This document shows positions 39,758 through 48,056 of a stretch of 64,000 nt of DNA, in pieces. The translations under genes and the position numbers were made by a program. The DNA comes from Streptomonospora salina (GTDB taxonomy: Bacteria > Actinomycetota > Actinomycetes > Streptosporangiales > Streptosporangiaceae), in assembly GCF_014204715.1 (NCBI RefSeq), contig NZ_JACHLY010000001.1:3122501-3186500 (forward strand), written 5' to 3'. How positions within the stretch are numbered: the first letter of the stretch is position 1; the number at the start of each line of letters is the position of its first letter. Under the pieces are notes generated by a model, which was not told the DNA's origin, did no database searches, and saw only the letters and a program-made list of their open reading frames with translations.

Positions 39758-40558
39758 ATGACCGAGCAGGCCGCACAGCTGGTGCTGCACTACGTGTCGC
39801 GGGTCGCCGACGCCGCGTACGGGGCCGTGCCCGCCCGGCGCCGCGCCGCCTACCTCGCCGACCTGCGCGCGCGGATCGAGCGCGCCTGCGCCACGGTCGG
39901 GGCGGAGAGCCCCGACGACGTCCGCCGGGTTCTGCGCGGTTTCGGGCGTCCGGCCGAGGTGGTCACGCGTGAGCTCGCCGCCGAAATCGGCGACAGGCCC
40001 GACCCGGGCGCCCCCGGAGTCACCCCCGTAGCGGCGGACGGCGCCGACGACGGGGCCGGGCCGGCTGATGCAGAGGCGCGTGCGGGAGCCGCCCCGGCGC
40101 CGGCGGACAATCGCCCGGTGCGCGCGCCTCCGCCGTGGCGCTCCGGTACCGGCGGCGGCGTCCGTGCGCGCAGCCGTGCGGCCGCCGGGGCGGCGCAAGC
40201 GCGGCGCGGGGACGCCCTGGCCGCGCTCCCGGCGGCGCTGCGGCGCCATCCCGGTGAGGCGCTGGGCGTCGGGCTCTATCTGGCCGCGGCGGCGGCCGGC
40301 GTCCTGGCCGGGGGATGGCTGATCGGCGCGGCGGTCGTCGCGCTGAGCCGGGTATGGACGGGACTGGACAAGGCGGTCGGCGTGGGCGTGCCCGTCCTGG
40401 CCACACTGGTGGGCATGGCGGTGTGGGAGAGCGGCGTCGAGCACATCTACGTGGACCAGGTCATCTGGGAGTCGCTGACGGAGACCGGGGTCGTCGGCCT
40501 GCGCCTGGCGGCCCTGGCCGCCGGGCTCTACCTCGTACTGCGGTTGACCCGGCTGTGA
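39758..40558 (+). CDS. HAAS-like signalling-domain membrane protein
   Basis: 266 residues. The first 80 residues form a helical HAAS/DUF1700-like domain (YVSRVADAAYGAVPARRRAAYLADLRARIERA ... VRRVLRGFGRPAEVV), seen in proteins partnered with PadR-type regulators. A proline/alanine linker (about 85-160) leads to three transmembrane helices (about 185-260). ATG at 39758 is 6 bases after CAGTAT, so it may be leaderless. No padR gene is adjacent. Confidence 0.75.
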   Translation: MTEQAAQLVLHYVSRVADAAYGAVPARRRAAYLADLRARIERACATVGAESPDDVRRVLRGFGRPAEVVTRELAAEIGDRPDPGAPGVTPVAADGADDGAGPADAEARAGAAPAPADNRPVRAPPPWRSGTGGGVRARSRAAAGAAQARRGDALAALPAALRRHPGEALGVGLYLAAAAAGVLAGGWLIGAAVVALSRVWTGLDKAVGVGVPVLATLVGMAVWESGVEHIYVDQVIWESLTETGVVGLRLAALAAGLYLVLRLTRL

Positions 40559-41088
40559 GCGGTGCGGGGCGCGCGGGCCAAGTTCCGGCAAGCTGCCGCC
40601 GCGTGGGGTCAGGTGCACCCCAAGTCTGTCCAATATCCGGGTTGACCTGCGTTTTTCTGTGCATTGCGCGCTGTGCGGCGGGTAATCATACGGCTACGTC
40701 CGGATTCGGCCGCAGCGGCCGAGGGGCGCAGAGCGGCATAGCGCCGTCAGAGGTCGGTGGTGTATCCGATGGCGCCGGGTCCCGTCCCGCAACTCCGCAT
40801 CCAGCGGCATCGGCCAGCGCTTCCGACAGAGGGGCCCGGAGAGCCGCATCCGGGCCCCTTTCCCGTCGGGGCGGGAGGGTGCGGTCTGCGGAGGGCCGAA
40901 GGCGGGGCCGGTTGCGGTCGGCCGCCCGGACGTGAAAGGGGCGTTGCAGTCGTTGCCGGGCTAATCCACTCGCCTGCCGGCAGTGCGGAGCACTAGCCTG
41001 AAAGGGCCCCGGGGAAGGAGGGGGAGGCGCCGTGCGGCGGCCGCCCGCTCCTTCGACGAACTTCGACGGCGAGAGCGTGAGGTCACCC
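40559..41088. other. Intergenic region with candidate non-coding RNA
   Basis: About 530 bases. It contains an AT-richer patch with TTGACC (40642-40647), a GC-rich segment with possible pairing CCGATG/CATCGG (40767-40772 with 40807-40812), the strong terminator at 40831-40858, and TAGCCT (40994-40999), a possible -10 for the cold-shock gene. No reading frame is convincing. Confidence 0.45.
40831..40858 (+). terminator. Strong intrinsic terminator, plus strand
   Basis: Perfect 10-bp stem GGGGCCCGGA (40831-40840) with TCCGGGCCCC (40849-40858), 8-base loop, followed by TTTCCC. It lies 273 bases after the nearest upstream stop and 230 before the next start, so it probably ends an unannotated transcript. 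Confidence 0.75.
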
Positions 41089-41472
41089 GTGCCCACCGGC
41101 AAGGTCAAGTGGTACGACAGCGAAAAGGGATTCGGCTTTCTCACCCGCGACGACGGCGGTGAGGTCTTCGTGCATTCCTCGGCGCTGCCCGGCGGAACCG
41201 AGTCGCTGCGTTCGGGGCAGCGCGTGGAGTTCGGCGTCGTCGAGGGACGCAAGGGCGCCCAGGCGCTCCAGGTCGAACTGCTGGATACGCCCCCGTCGGT
41301 GGGGAAGGTCCAGCGCAAGCGGCCCGACGAGATGGTGGACCTAGTAGAGGACCTGATTAAACTCCTCGACGGCGTGTCCGGAACCTACCGTCGAGGCAAG
41401 CATCCCGACCGCCGCGAGGCCGCCAAGATCGCCCAGGTGCTGCGCAGAGTCGCCGACGACCTGGAGGCCTGA
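41089..41472 (+). CDS. Cold-shock domain protein with C-terminal extension
   Basis: 127 residues. The cold-shock domain (1-66) has both RNA-binding motifs, GKVKWYDSEKGFGFL (RNP1) and EVFVHSSAL (RNP2). A 60-residue helical extension follows (RPDEMVDLVEDLIKLLDG ... KIAQVLRRVADDLEA), as in the longer Streptomyces proteins of this type. GTG at 41089 (VPTGKVKW) is preferred over an in-frame upstream GTG because the domain starts there and GAGG lies 6 bases before. A DUF3027 gene follows after about 210 bases, a conserved pairing. Confidence 0.9.
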   Translation: MPTGKVKWYDSEKGFGFLTRDDGGEVFVHSSALPGGTESLRSGQRVEFGVVEGRKGAQALQVELLDTPPSVGKVQRKRPDEMVDLVEDLIKLLDGVSGTYRRGKHPDRREAAKIAQVLRRVADDLEA

Positions 41473-41683
41473 ACAGCCGACCGCCGCGGCCCGCCGCCCG
41501 GTCCGCCCGGTCCGGTCCGTGCGGGCCCGCCCGGTCGGCGCGGCGCGGAGCGGTCCGCAGGGTGTGACTCCTGCCACTCCCGTGGGCGGTGCCATCCGAA
41601 CCCGGCCCCATCCGGCGCGTAACGGTCGACTATCGATCGGTATCTTGGTCGTGTTGGTGCCCGTTATCAGCGAAAATGGAATT

Positions 41684-42493
41684 GTGAGCCCTAGCCGCCG
41701 TTCTCCCGCACCAGACAAGGCATGCATCGAAGCGGTCGACCTCGCCCGCTCCGCGGCCGTCGAGATCGGCCGCCCGGAGTGGGTAGGTGAACACCTCTCC
41801 GCCTATGTCGAGGGTGACCGCGTCGTCACCCACCTCTTCGCGTGCCTCGACCCCGCCTACGCGGGGTGGCGCTACGCCGTCACCGTGGTCCGCGCCGCGC
41901 GTGCCAAGAAGGTGACGGTCAACGAGGCCGTCCTACTGCCCGGATCCGAAGCGCTGCTGGCGCCGCAGTGGGTGCCCTGGAAGGAGCGCCTGCGCCCCGG
42001 CGACCTCGGCGTGGGCGACCTGCTGCCCAGCGCCGACGACGACGATCGACTCAAGCCCGGCTACGCCCAGGTCCCCGATGGCGAGCTGGAGGAAGAGGGC
42101 CTGGACCGCCAGATGGTCTGGGAACTCGGCCTCGGCCGTCCCCGGGTGCTGTCCGAGACCGGGCGCGAGACCGCCGCACAGCGCTGGTACGACGGCGACG
42201 GCGGCCCGCGCAGCGCCATCGCCAACGCCGCGCCCGCCCCGTGCGCCACCTGCGGATTCCTTACCCCGCTGGCCGGGGAGTTCCGCCAGATGTTCGGGGT
42301 CTGCGCCAACGAGTACGCCCCCGACGACGGCCGCGTCGTCTCTCTCGACCACGGATGCGGCGCGCACTCCGAGGCCTCCCAGCGGTCGGCGCCCGCCGAG
42401 GCCCCGCTGCGCCCCGTCGTCGACGAGCTGGGCTACGACCACATCGTCTTCGACGACACCAGCGAATTGGAGCTGGTCTCCTCCGACAGCTGA
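41684..42493 (+). CDS. DUF3027 domain protein
   Basis: 269 residues. DUF3027 core: ACIEAVDLARSAAVE, GEHLSAYVEGDRVVTHLFACLDPAYAGWRYAVTVVRA, LLAPQWVPWKERLRPGDLGVGDLL. The C-terminal part has CATCGF and a second Cys/His cluster (FGVCANEYAP ... DHGCGAHSE), probably a zinc-binding site. No activity is known. GTG at 41684 gives a family-like N-terminus; other GTGs upstream are in frame. It lies between the cold-shock gene and the sacsin-like ATPase on the same strand. Confidence 0.88.
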   Translation: MSPSRRSPAPDKACIEAVDLARSAAVEIGRPEWVGEHLSAYVEGDRVVTHLFACLDPAYAGWRYAVTVVRAARAKKVTVNEAVLLPGSEALLAPQWVPWKERLRPGDLGVGDLLPSADDDDRLKPGYAQVPDGELEEEGLDRQMVWELGLGRPRVLSETGRETAAQRWYDGDGGPRSAIANAAPAPCATCGFLTPLAGEFRQMFGVCANEYAPDDGRVVSLDHGCGAHSEASQRSAPAEAPLRPVVDELGYDHIVFDDTSELELVSSDS

Positions 42494-42822
42494 CCCCGAC
42501 ACCGGCCCGGTCCGTCCGGCCGGATCCGGGTACGGCGCGGCGGCGTCCCGGCAGTGCGGCTGCTCGGCCGCCGCCGCTCCCGTGCACGGACCGACAGGCC
42601 GGGGCCGGCCGGTCCTGAGCGCGCACCCCCCGCCGGCGGTGATACGGGCGCCGCCGGGCTTTGATCCCTGTTCCGCCCGGGTAGCGCACGCGAGTGCGCC
42701 CATCGCTCCGGCGGCCCGCGGGGAGACCTCCCGCGCCTGCTGCGGCGGCACCGCGCTGTCCGGCTGAGAACCGGACGGCGGGTCGCGTACGGTAGTTCAG
42801 CACCCATGCGGGAGGAGCCCCA
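42494..42822. other. Intergenic region upstream of sacsin-like gene
   Basis: About 330 bases. No gene, convincing promoter or long hairpin recognised. Confidence 0.4.
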
Positions 42823-45800
42823 ATGGCCCTGTCACACACCGACCCGTTCGGCACCGCCGAACAGCGGCGGCGTGTCCTCGACGGCTGGGCCGACGCCCCC
42901 GCCAGATTCCGCGAGGACGCCAACGCCGAAGAGGACTACGCGCTCGGCGCCTACCGCGACCGCGCCGTCGTCGAACTGGCGCAGAACGCCGCCGACGCGG
43001 CGCGCCGCGCCGGCACGCCCGGACGGCTGCGCCTGGAGCTGCGCGGCGACCGGTTCAGCGCCGCCAACACCGGTTCCGCCCTGACGGCGGCGGGCGTGGA
43101 GTCGCTGGCGACCCTGCGCGCCTCGGCCAAGCGCGACGAGGGCGCTCCCGGATCCACCGGCCGCTTCGGCGTGGGCTTCTCCGCCGTCGCCGCCTTCAGC
43201 GACGACATCACCGCCGCATCCACGACGGGCGCCGTGCGCTGGAACCGCGACCTCGCCCGCGCCGAACTCGAAGCCGCGACCGCCGACGGACGCGCCCCCG
43301 GGCTCGCCGAGGAGTCGGCCCGCCGCGGCGGGCACCTGCCGCTGCTGCGGCTGCCGTTCGCCTCCGACGCCGCGCCCGCGGCGGGCTACGACACCGAGAT
43401 CGCCCTCGTGCTGCGCGACGCCGACGCCGCCGCGCGGCTCCGGGAACTGCTGGAAGCCACCACCCCGGCGCTGCTGCTGGCGCTCGCCGACCTCGCCGAG
43501 ATCCGGGTGTGCACCGACACCGGGGAGCGGATCCTCACCCGCGAGCCCGGCCCCGGCGAGGACGTCCTCACCCGCGTCGAGCACCGGGCGCCCCGCTCCG
43601 GGGCACCGGCCGCGCAGGAGCCCTCCGGATCCTCCGACGCCCATACGGTGCGCTGGCGCACCGCCACCCGCACCGGCAGGTTCGACCCCGCGGTGCAGGC
43701 CGACCGCCCCAGCGAGGAGCGCGACCGCCTGGACTGGACGCTGACCTGGGCGGTTCCGATCGCGCCCGAGGGCGGCGCCGCCCCGCTGCCCGACGACGTC
43801 GCCGCGGTGGTGCACGCGCCCACCCCCACCGACGACACGCTCGCCCTGCCGGCGCTGCTCATCGGCACGTTCCCGCTGGGCCCCGACCGCCGCCGCGTCG
43901 CCGCCGGCCCGGCCGCCGAGGCCCTCATCGTCGAAGCCGCCGACACCTACTGCGACCTGCTCTGCCGCCTCGACGCCCGCGCCGCGCTGGAACTCGTGCC
44001 GCAGTCGCCGATGGGCAGCGGCGAGTTCGACGGCCGCTTCCGCGCCGCCGCGGCCAAGACGCTGCCGGACACCCCGTTCCTGCGCACCGCCGGCGGCGAA
44101 CCCGTGCGTCCGCGCGACGCGGTCGCCGCCGACGGCGGCCCGGGGGTCGTCTCCGTGCTGTCCGACGTGGTCGCCGCAGTACTGCCCGGCGACCTGAACC
44201 CCTACCATCCGGCGCTCGCCCAGCTGCGCGTGCGCCGGCTGGGTCTGGCCGAGCTCGCCGACCTGCTCGGCGACCTCGACCGCGAGCCCGCCTGGTGGGT
44301 GCGCCTCTACGCGGCCCTGCGCGCAGCCGGGCAGAACGGCGCCGACCTCGGGGAACTCGGCGCGCTTCCGGTGCCGCTGGCCGACGGCCGCCTGGTGCGC
44401 GGCCCCCGGGGGCTGCTCCTGCCCGCCGCCGACAGCTTCGGCGCCGCCGAGGCCGCGCAGCTGGCCCCGCTGGGATTGCGCATCGTGCACCCCGAGGCCG
44501 CCGACCCGCTGCTGGAGCGGCTGGGCGCCGTCGAAGCCGGCCCTTCGGCGGTGCTGGCCGACCCGCAGACCCGCGCGGCCGTGGAGAACTCCCTGGACGC
44601 CGACTCCCCCGAGTCCGTCTCCGGCCCGGTGCTGGACCTCGTGGCCGTGTCGGACACCACCGTGGACGACGCGCCGTGGCTGGCCGAGCTGGCGCTGCGC
44701 GACGACGAGGGCGGATTCTCCGTCGCCGGCGAGCTGCTGCTGCCCACCAGCCCGCTGCGCGAGATCTTCGTCGACGACGCCCCCTTCGGAGTCGCCGCCG
44801 CCGACCTCGTCGAGCGCTACGGCGAGGCCGCCCTGGCCGCGGTCGGCGTGCTCGACTCCTTCACACTGGTGCGTACCGAGGACCTGACCCTGGGCGCCGC
44901 TCTGGAGAACGCCGGCAGCGGAACACGCGTGGACGGGCTCGACGGCGTGGACGAATGGGCCGAGGACGTCGCCGAGCGGCTGGGCGACCCCGACCTCCCG
45001 CCCGTCGTCACCGAGTTCACGGCGGTCGCCGACCTCGAATTCGTCCGCGAGGACCGCTGGCCCCGCGCCCTGGAGCTGCTGTCGGGCCGGCGCCTGCGCG
45101 AGGCCGTGACCGCACCCGCGCGGGTGCTGGGCGAGCGCGGCCAGGTCGTCGACGTCCCCTCCTACACGGCGTGGTGGCTGCGCACCGGAGCCGCCCTCGA
45201 CGGAAGGCGGCCCACCGACCTGCGCACCGCCGACGCCGACACCGTGCTTGCGGGGCTCTACGATCCCGCTCCGAGCGGGATCGACGGCGGGCTGGCGGCC
45301 GCGCTGGGGGTCCGCTCCCGCCTGGCCGACCTGCTGGCCGAATCCGACGGGCCCGACGACCTGCTGGAGCGCATGGCCGATCCCGCCCGCCACGTCGACC
45401 GTTGGGCGCTGCGCGAACTGTGGGTGGCTCTGGCCGAGGCCGACGCCGACCGCGTCTCCCCGCCCGAACGGGTTCGCGCCGTCCAGGGCGGCGCCATCGT
45501 GCTGGCCGACCCCGACGACGCGGTCGTGGTCGACAGCCCCGACCTGCTGCCGTTGCTGGCCGGGCGCCCGGCGGTGCTGGCCCCCGTCCACTCTGCGGCT
45601 GCGCTGGCCGACGTGCTGGACCTGGCGCTGGCCGGCGAGGAGATCGCCGGCGAGGTCGAGTCCACGGGCGAGGTGCTGGCGGTGCCCGACGAGGTCGCCG
45701 CGTTCCTGCCCGGCGGGCCGCTGACCTACGTCCACCATGAGGAGCTGACCGTGGACGGCACCGCCGTGGAGTGGTACTGCGACGGGGCCACCGGCCATGC

Positions 45801-45933
45801 GGCGACCACCGACGGCCTGGCCCGGGCCCTGTGCCGGCTCGCCGACCGCTGGGAGGCGCGCCACCTGATCGCCGCGGTGCTGCGCGACCCCAAGGCGCTT
45901 CCGACCCTGCTGGCCGAGGCCGATCTGGAGTGA
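42823..45933 (+). CDS. Sacsin N-terminal ATP-binding-like domain protein
   Basis: 1036 residues. The N-terminal Bergerat (GHKL) ATPase fold (about 35-230) shows VVELAQNAADAARRAG (N box with the Mg-binding Asn), RFSAANTGS, and RFGVGFSAVAAFSD (G box), as in sacsin, Hsp90 and MutL. The long remainder is made of alternating helix/strand repeats with no further motif I can name. A chaperone-like or DNA/RNA remodelling role is possible; none is proven. ATG at 42823 follows GGAGGAG. It lies downstream of DUF3027, a pairing seen in Streptomyces. Confidence 0.88.
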   Translation: MALSHTDPFGTAEQRRRVLDGWADAPARFREDANAEEDYALGAYRDRAVVELAQNAADAARRAGTPGRLRLELRGDRFSAANTGSALTAAGVESLATLRASAKRDEGAPGSTGRFGVGFSAVAAFSDDITAASTTGAVRWNRDLARAELEAATADGRAPGLAEESARRGGHLPLLRLPFASDAAPAAGYDTEIALVLRDADAAARLRELLEATTPALLLALADLAEIRVCTDTGERILTREPGPGEDVLTRVEHRAPRSGAPAAQEPSGSSDAHTVRWRTATRTGRFDPAVQADRPSEERDRLDWTLTWAVPIAPEGGAAPLPDDVAAVVHAPTPTDDTLALPALLIGTFPLGPDRRRVAAGPAAEALIVEAADTYCDLLCRLDARAALELVPQSPMGSGEFDGRFRAAAAKTLPDTPFLRTAGGEPVRPRDAVAADGGPGVVSVLSDVVAAVLPGDLNPYHPALAQLRVRRLGLAELADLLGDLDREPAWWVRLYAALRAAGQNGADLGELGALPVPLADGRLVRGPRGLLLPAADSFGAAEAAQLAPLGLRIVHPEAADPLLERLGAVEAGPSAVLADPQTRAAVENSLDADSPESVSGPVLDLVAVSDTTVDDAPWLAELALRDDEGGFSVAGELLLPTSPLREIFVDDAPFGVAAADLVERYGEAALAAVGVLDSFTLVRTEDLTLGAALENAGSGTRVDGLDGVDEWAEDVAERLGDPDLPPVVTEFTAVADLEFVREDRWPRALELLSGRRLREAVTAPARVLGERGQVVDVPSYTAWWLRTGAALDGRRPTDLRTADADTVLAGLYDPAPSGIDGGLAAALGVRSRLADLLAESDGPDDLLERMADPARHVDRWALRELWVALAEADADRVSPPERVRAVQGGAIVLADPDDAVVVDSPDLLPLLAGRPAVLAPVHSAAALADVLDLALAGEEIAGEVESTGEVLAVPDEVAAFLPGGPLTYVHHEELTVDGTAVEWYCDGATGHAATTDGLARALCRLADRWEARHLIAAVLRDPKALPTLLAEADLE

Positions 45934-45949
45934 TCCCGGCGGGCGGAGC

Positions 45950-45971
45950 CGGGCGGGCCGCGGACCGCCCG
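45950..45971. terminator. Weak hairpin between convergent genes
   Basis: CGGGCGG (45950-45956) with CCGCCCG (45965-45971), 8-base loop. It lies in the 49-base spacer between convergent stops. Confidence 0.4.
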
Positions 45972-45982
45972 CCGCGGCGCCA

Positions 45983-47467
45983 CTACCGCGCCACGCGGAA
46001 GAAGCCCTCGGCGATCAGGGAGCGCAGCACATCGGGGGTGCGGGCGCGGATTTCGCCCGCTTCGCGGTCGGTGAGCTCGGCGATCGCGTCCAGCAGCGGC
46101 CCGACCGGCATGGTGCCGTCGCACACGCTGGCCAGCGCGGCCTCGATCGTGCCGACCTGGGCCACCCGTCGCAGGCCGCCGCGCTGGCGCAGCAGGATGC
46201 TCTCGGGGTCGGGGGCGCCCGGTACCGCGATGCGCTCCTCGACCACGTCGGGCGCCAGCGCCACGTGCGCCGACAGCAGCGCCGCGTCGGTCAGCCGGTT
46301 GGCGGTCATGGCGCCGTCGACGATCTCGGGCAGGTAGCGCCCCACCGGCTGCTCGATCTCGTGGCGGAACTCCTCCACACGCACCGCCGCGTCCTGGGCG
46401 ACGTCGTTGCGCAGGCTGATCCAGCCGAACCCGATGCCCTGGACGGCCTCCCGCTCGAAATAGTCCAGCCAGGCGTCGTAGCGCCGGGTGTACTCGGGGC
46501 TTCCCACTTCGCAGGAATCCCGGAGCCACAGCTCGACGTACTCGGCGGGGTCCTGCACGTCGCGCTGGACGACCCATCCCGAACACCCGGTGCCCGCAAC
46601 CCACTCGCCGACGCGGTCGCGCCAGTCCTCGCCCTCCACATGCAGCCAGTTGGCCAGGATCTGGCACCAGCCGCCGTCGGTGAGGTGGCCCGGCGCCCGC
46701 CGCACCAGGTCGGCGCATACGGCGTCGCCGGCCAGGCCGGATTCGCGGTAGGTGTAGCGGGCGTCGGGGGTGATCACGAACGGCGGGTTGCACGCGATCA
46801 GGTCGTAGCGCTCGTCGGCGACGGGTTCGTACAGCGACCCCTGGCGCGGCCGCACGTGGGGTACGTCCGACAGGGCCCAGGTGATCTCGGACAGGCGCAG
46901 GGCGCGCGGGTTGACGTCGGTGGCCACCACTTCCGCCGCCCGCGAGGCCAGGTGCAGCCCTTGGACGCCGCAGCCGGTGCCGACGTCCAGTGCGCGTTCG
47001 AACGGGCCGTCGACCAGAAGCTGGGACAGGCTCGCCGACGCGCCGCCCGCGCCGACGACGTGGTCGGACCGCGGCGTGCCCTGGCCGGGGCGCACGGTGG
47101 GGTCGGAGACGACGAAACCCGGGCGGCCCTCCTCCATCTCCCAGGGGGCCAGGTGCACCCGTGCGCGGACGCCGTCGTCGGTGACGGTGACCAGGCCGGC
47201 GTCGGCGAGGTCGTCGATCGGCAGCACGGTGCGCGCGGCCCTCTCGGCGATCGGCTCCTGCAGCCACCACAGGCGCAGCAGCACACCGAGCCGCTCCTCG
47301 CCGCCCGTCGCGCGCAGGGCGGGAGTCAGCTGCTCGCGCGCCAGCGCACGCGAAGCCATGTCGCCGAGCCGGTCGCGCACGCCGGAGACGGTGTAGTCGG
47401 CGTCGATCAGCGTCTTGCGGAGCCGGTCGGCGAGCGCGTGCGGAAACGGGCGAAACGAATCAGACAC
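45983..47467 (-). CDS. Class I methyltransferase with NPPF motif (HemK/RlmG-like)
   Basis: 494 residues. An N-terminal accessory domain (about 1-140) precedes a Rossmann methyltransferase: ALDVGTGCGVQGLHLA (motif I, about 155-170), VVATDVNPRALRL (motif II) and LIACNPPFVIT (motif IV, NPPF), the signature of enzymes that methylate an amide or exocyclic nitrogen in proteins, rRNA or DNA. A C-terminal winged-helix-like domain follows (about 390-494). GTG at 47467 is 6 bases after GATAAT, so it is likely leaderless. The target is unknown. Confidence 0.88.
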   Translation of the reverse strand: MSDSFRPFPHALADRLRKTLIDADYTVSGVRDRLGDMASRALAREQLTPALRATGGEERLGVLLRLWWLQEPIAERAARTVLPIDDLADAGLVTVTDDGVRARVHLAPWEMEEGRPGFVVSDPTVRPGQGTPRSDHVVGAGGASASLSQLLVDGPFERALDVGTGCGVQGLHLASRAAEVVATDVNPRALRLSEITWALSDVPHVRPRQGSLYEPVADERYDLIACNPPFVITPDARYTYRESGLAGDAVCADLVRRAPGHLTDGGWCQILANWLHVEGEDWRDRVGEWVAGTGCSGWVVQRDVQDPAEYVELWLRDSCEVGSPEYTRRYDAWLDYFEREAVQGIGFGWISLRNDVAQDAAVRVEEFRHEIEQPVGRYLPEIVDGAMTANRLTDAALLSAHVALAPDVVEERIAVPGAPDPESILLRQRGGLRRVAQVGTIEAALASVCDGTMPVGPLLDAIAELTDREAGEIRARTPDVLRSLIAEGFFRVAR

Positions 47468-47504
47468 GCGCCCATTATCGGGCAGCCGCGCCCGTGACAT
47501 GTGC

Positions 47505-47542
47505 GTTCCCGGGGGTCGGGGCGAGCCCCGACCCCCGGGAAC
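47505..47542. terminator. Very long hairpin downstream of DUF2530
   Basis: Perfect inverted repeat: 47505-47522 pairs with 47525-47542, 18 bp including the innermost C-G pair over a 2-base gap. It is 97 bases past the DUF2530 stop on the minus strand and 37 bases upstream of the methyltransferase start. No T-run. It probably isolates the two genes. Confidence 0.7.
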
Positions 47543-47586
47543 CCGCCGATGCGGCGGCCGCGACCGGCGGCACGGCTCGTGTCGGA

Positions 47587-47642
47587 GGCCGGTGGAGGGG
47601 CGGCCGGTGGAGGGAGTGGCCGGTCGAGGGGCGGCCGGTCAC
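47587..47642 (+). repeat. Degenerate 15-bp tandem repeat
   Basis: GGCCGGTGGAGGGGC, GGCCGGTGGAGGGAGT, GGCCGGTCGAGGGGC and a partial GGCCGGTCACC, running into the last codons of DUF2530. Confidence 0.6.
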
Positions 47643-47926
47643 CGCCGGCCGCCGCCGGCGTCCTCGTCCTCGGAGTGCTCCGGTTCCTGCGGCGCGCCGG
47701 CGCCGCGGCTGTTGCGGAGGTGGCGGGGGATGTAGAGGAAGCCGAACACGCCCAAGGCCGCTCCGGTCAGGCAGACCCAGCGCCACCAGCGGTCCTGTTC
47801 GGCCAGGTCGTCGCCCATGGCCAGGAGTGCGATCAGGGCCGCGGCCCAGGCGGCCGTGCCCAGGGCCGTGGGGAGGCGGTAGTCGCTCTCCATGACCTCG
47901 GGGTCGGGCTTGCGGGAACGGCGCAC
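47639..47926 (-). CDS. DUF2530 membrane protein
   Basis: 95 residues with two transmembrane helices (about 21-39 and 48-67) and an acidic/Gly C-terminal tail. LPTALGTAAWAAALIALL and WRWVCLTGAALGVFGFLYIPRHLRNSR fit the DUF2530 family. GTG at 47926 lies 6 bases after TAGGCT with no ribosome-binding site, so it is leaderless. It is divergent from the NCS2 permease, a usual neighbour of this family. Confidence 0.88.
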   Translation of the reverse strand: MRRSRKPDPEVMESDYRLPTALGTAAWAAALIALLAMGDDLAEQDRWWRWVCLTGAALGVFGFLYIPRHLRNSRGAGAPQEPEHSEDEDAGGGRR

Positions 47927-47932
47927 GGCTTC

Positions 47933-47938
47933 AGCCTA
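47933..47938 (-). promoter_or_regulatory. Leaderless -10 element of DUF2530
   Basis: TAGGCT on the minus strand, 6 bases before the GTG start at 47926. Confidence 0.55.
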
Positions 47939-48056
47939 GCCGAGGACGTATTCGTAGAATCATACGACGTCTGTGCGTTCGCCCGCGTGCGGATTCGTGC
48001 GAAGCTGCAACTAGTCTGACCCGGTACCCCGATCCCCGTCTGCCAAGGTCGAACGA

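Noticed and set aside
40740..40830. Cobalamin riboswitch
   Set aside because: Only a CCCGCAACT-like piece fits. The B12 box and the long peripheral helices are missing, and the next gene is a cold-shock protein.
42832..45864. 1010-codon frame antisense to the sacsin-like gene
   Set aside because: It mirrors the third-position GC bias of the real gene and has repetitive Val/Gly/His composition with no domain; the plus-strand frame shows a GHKL ATPase.
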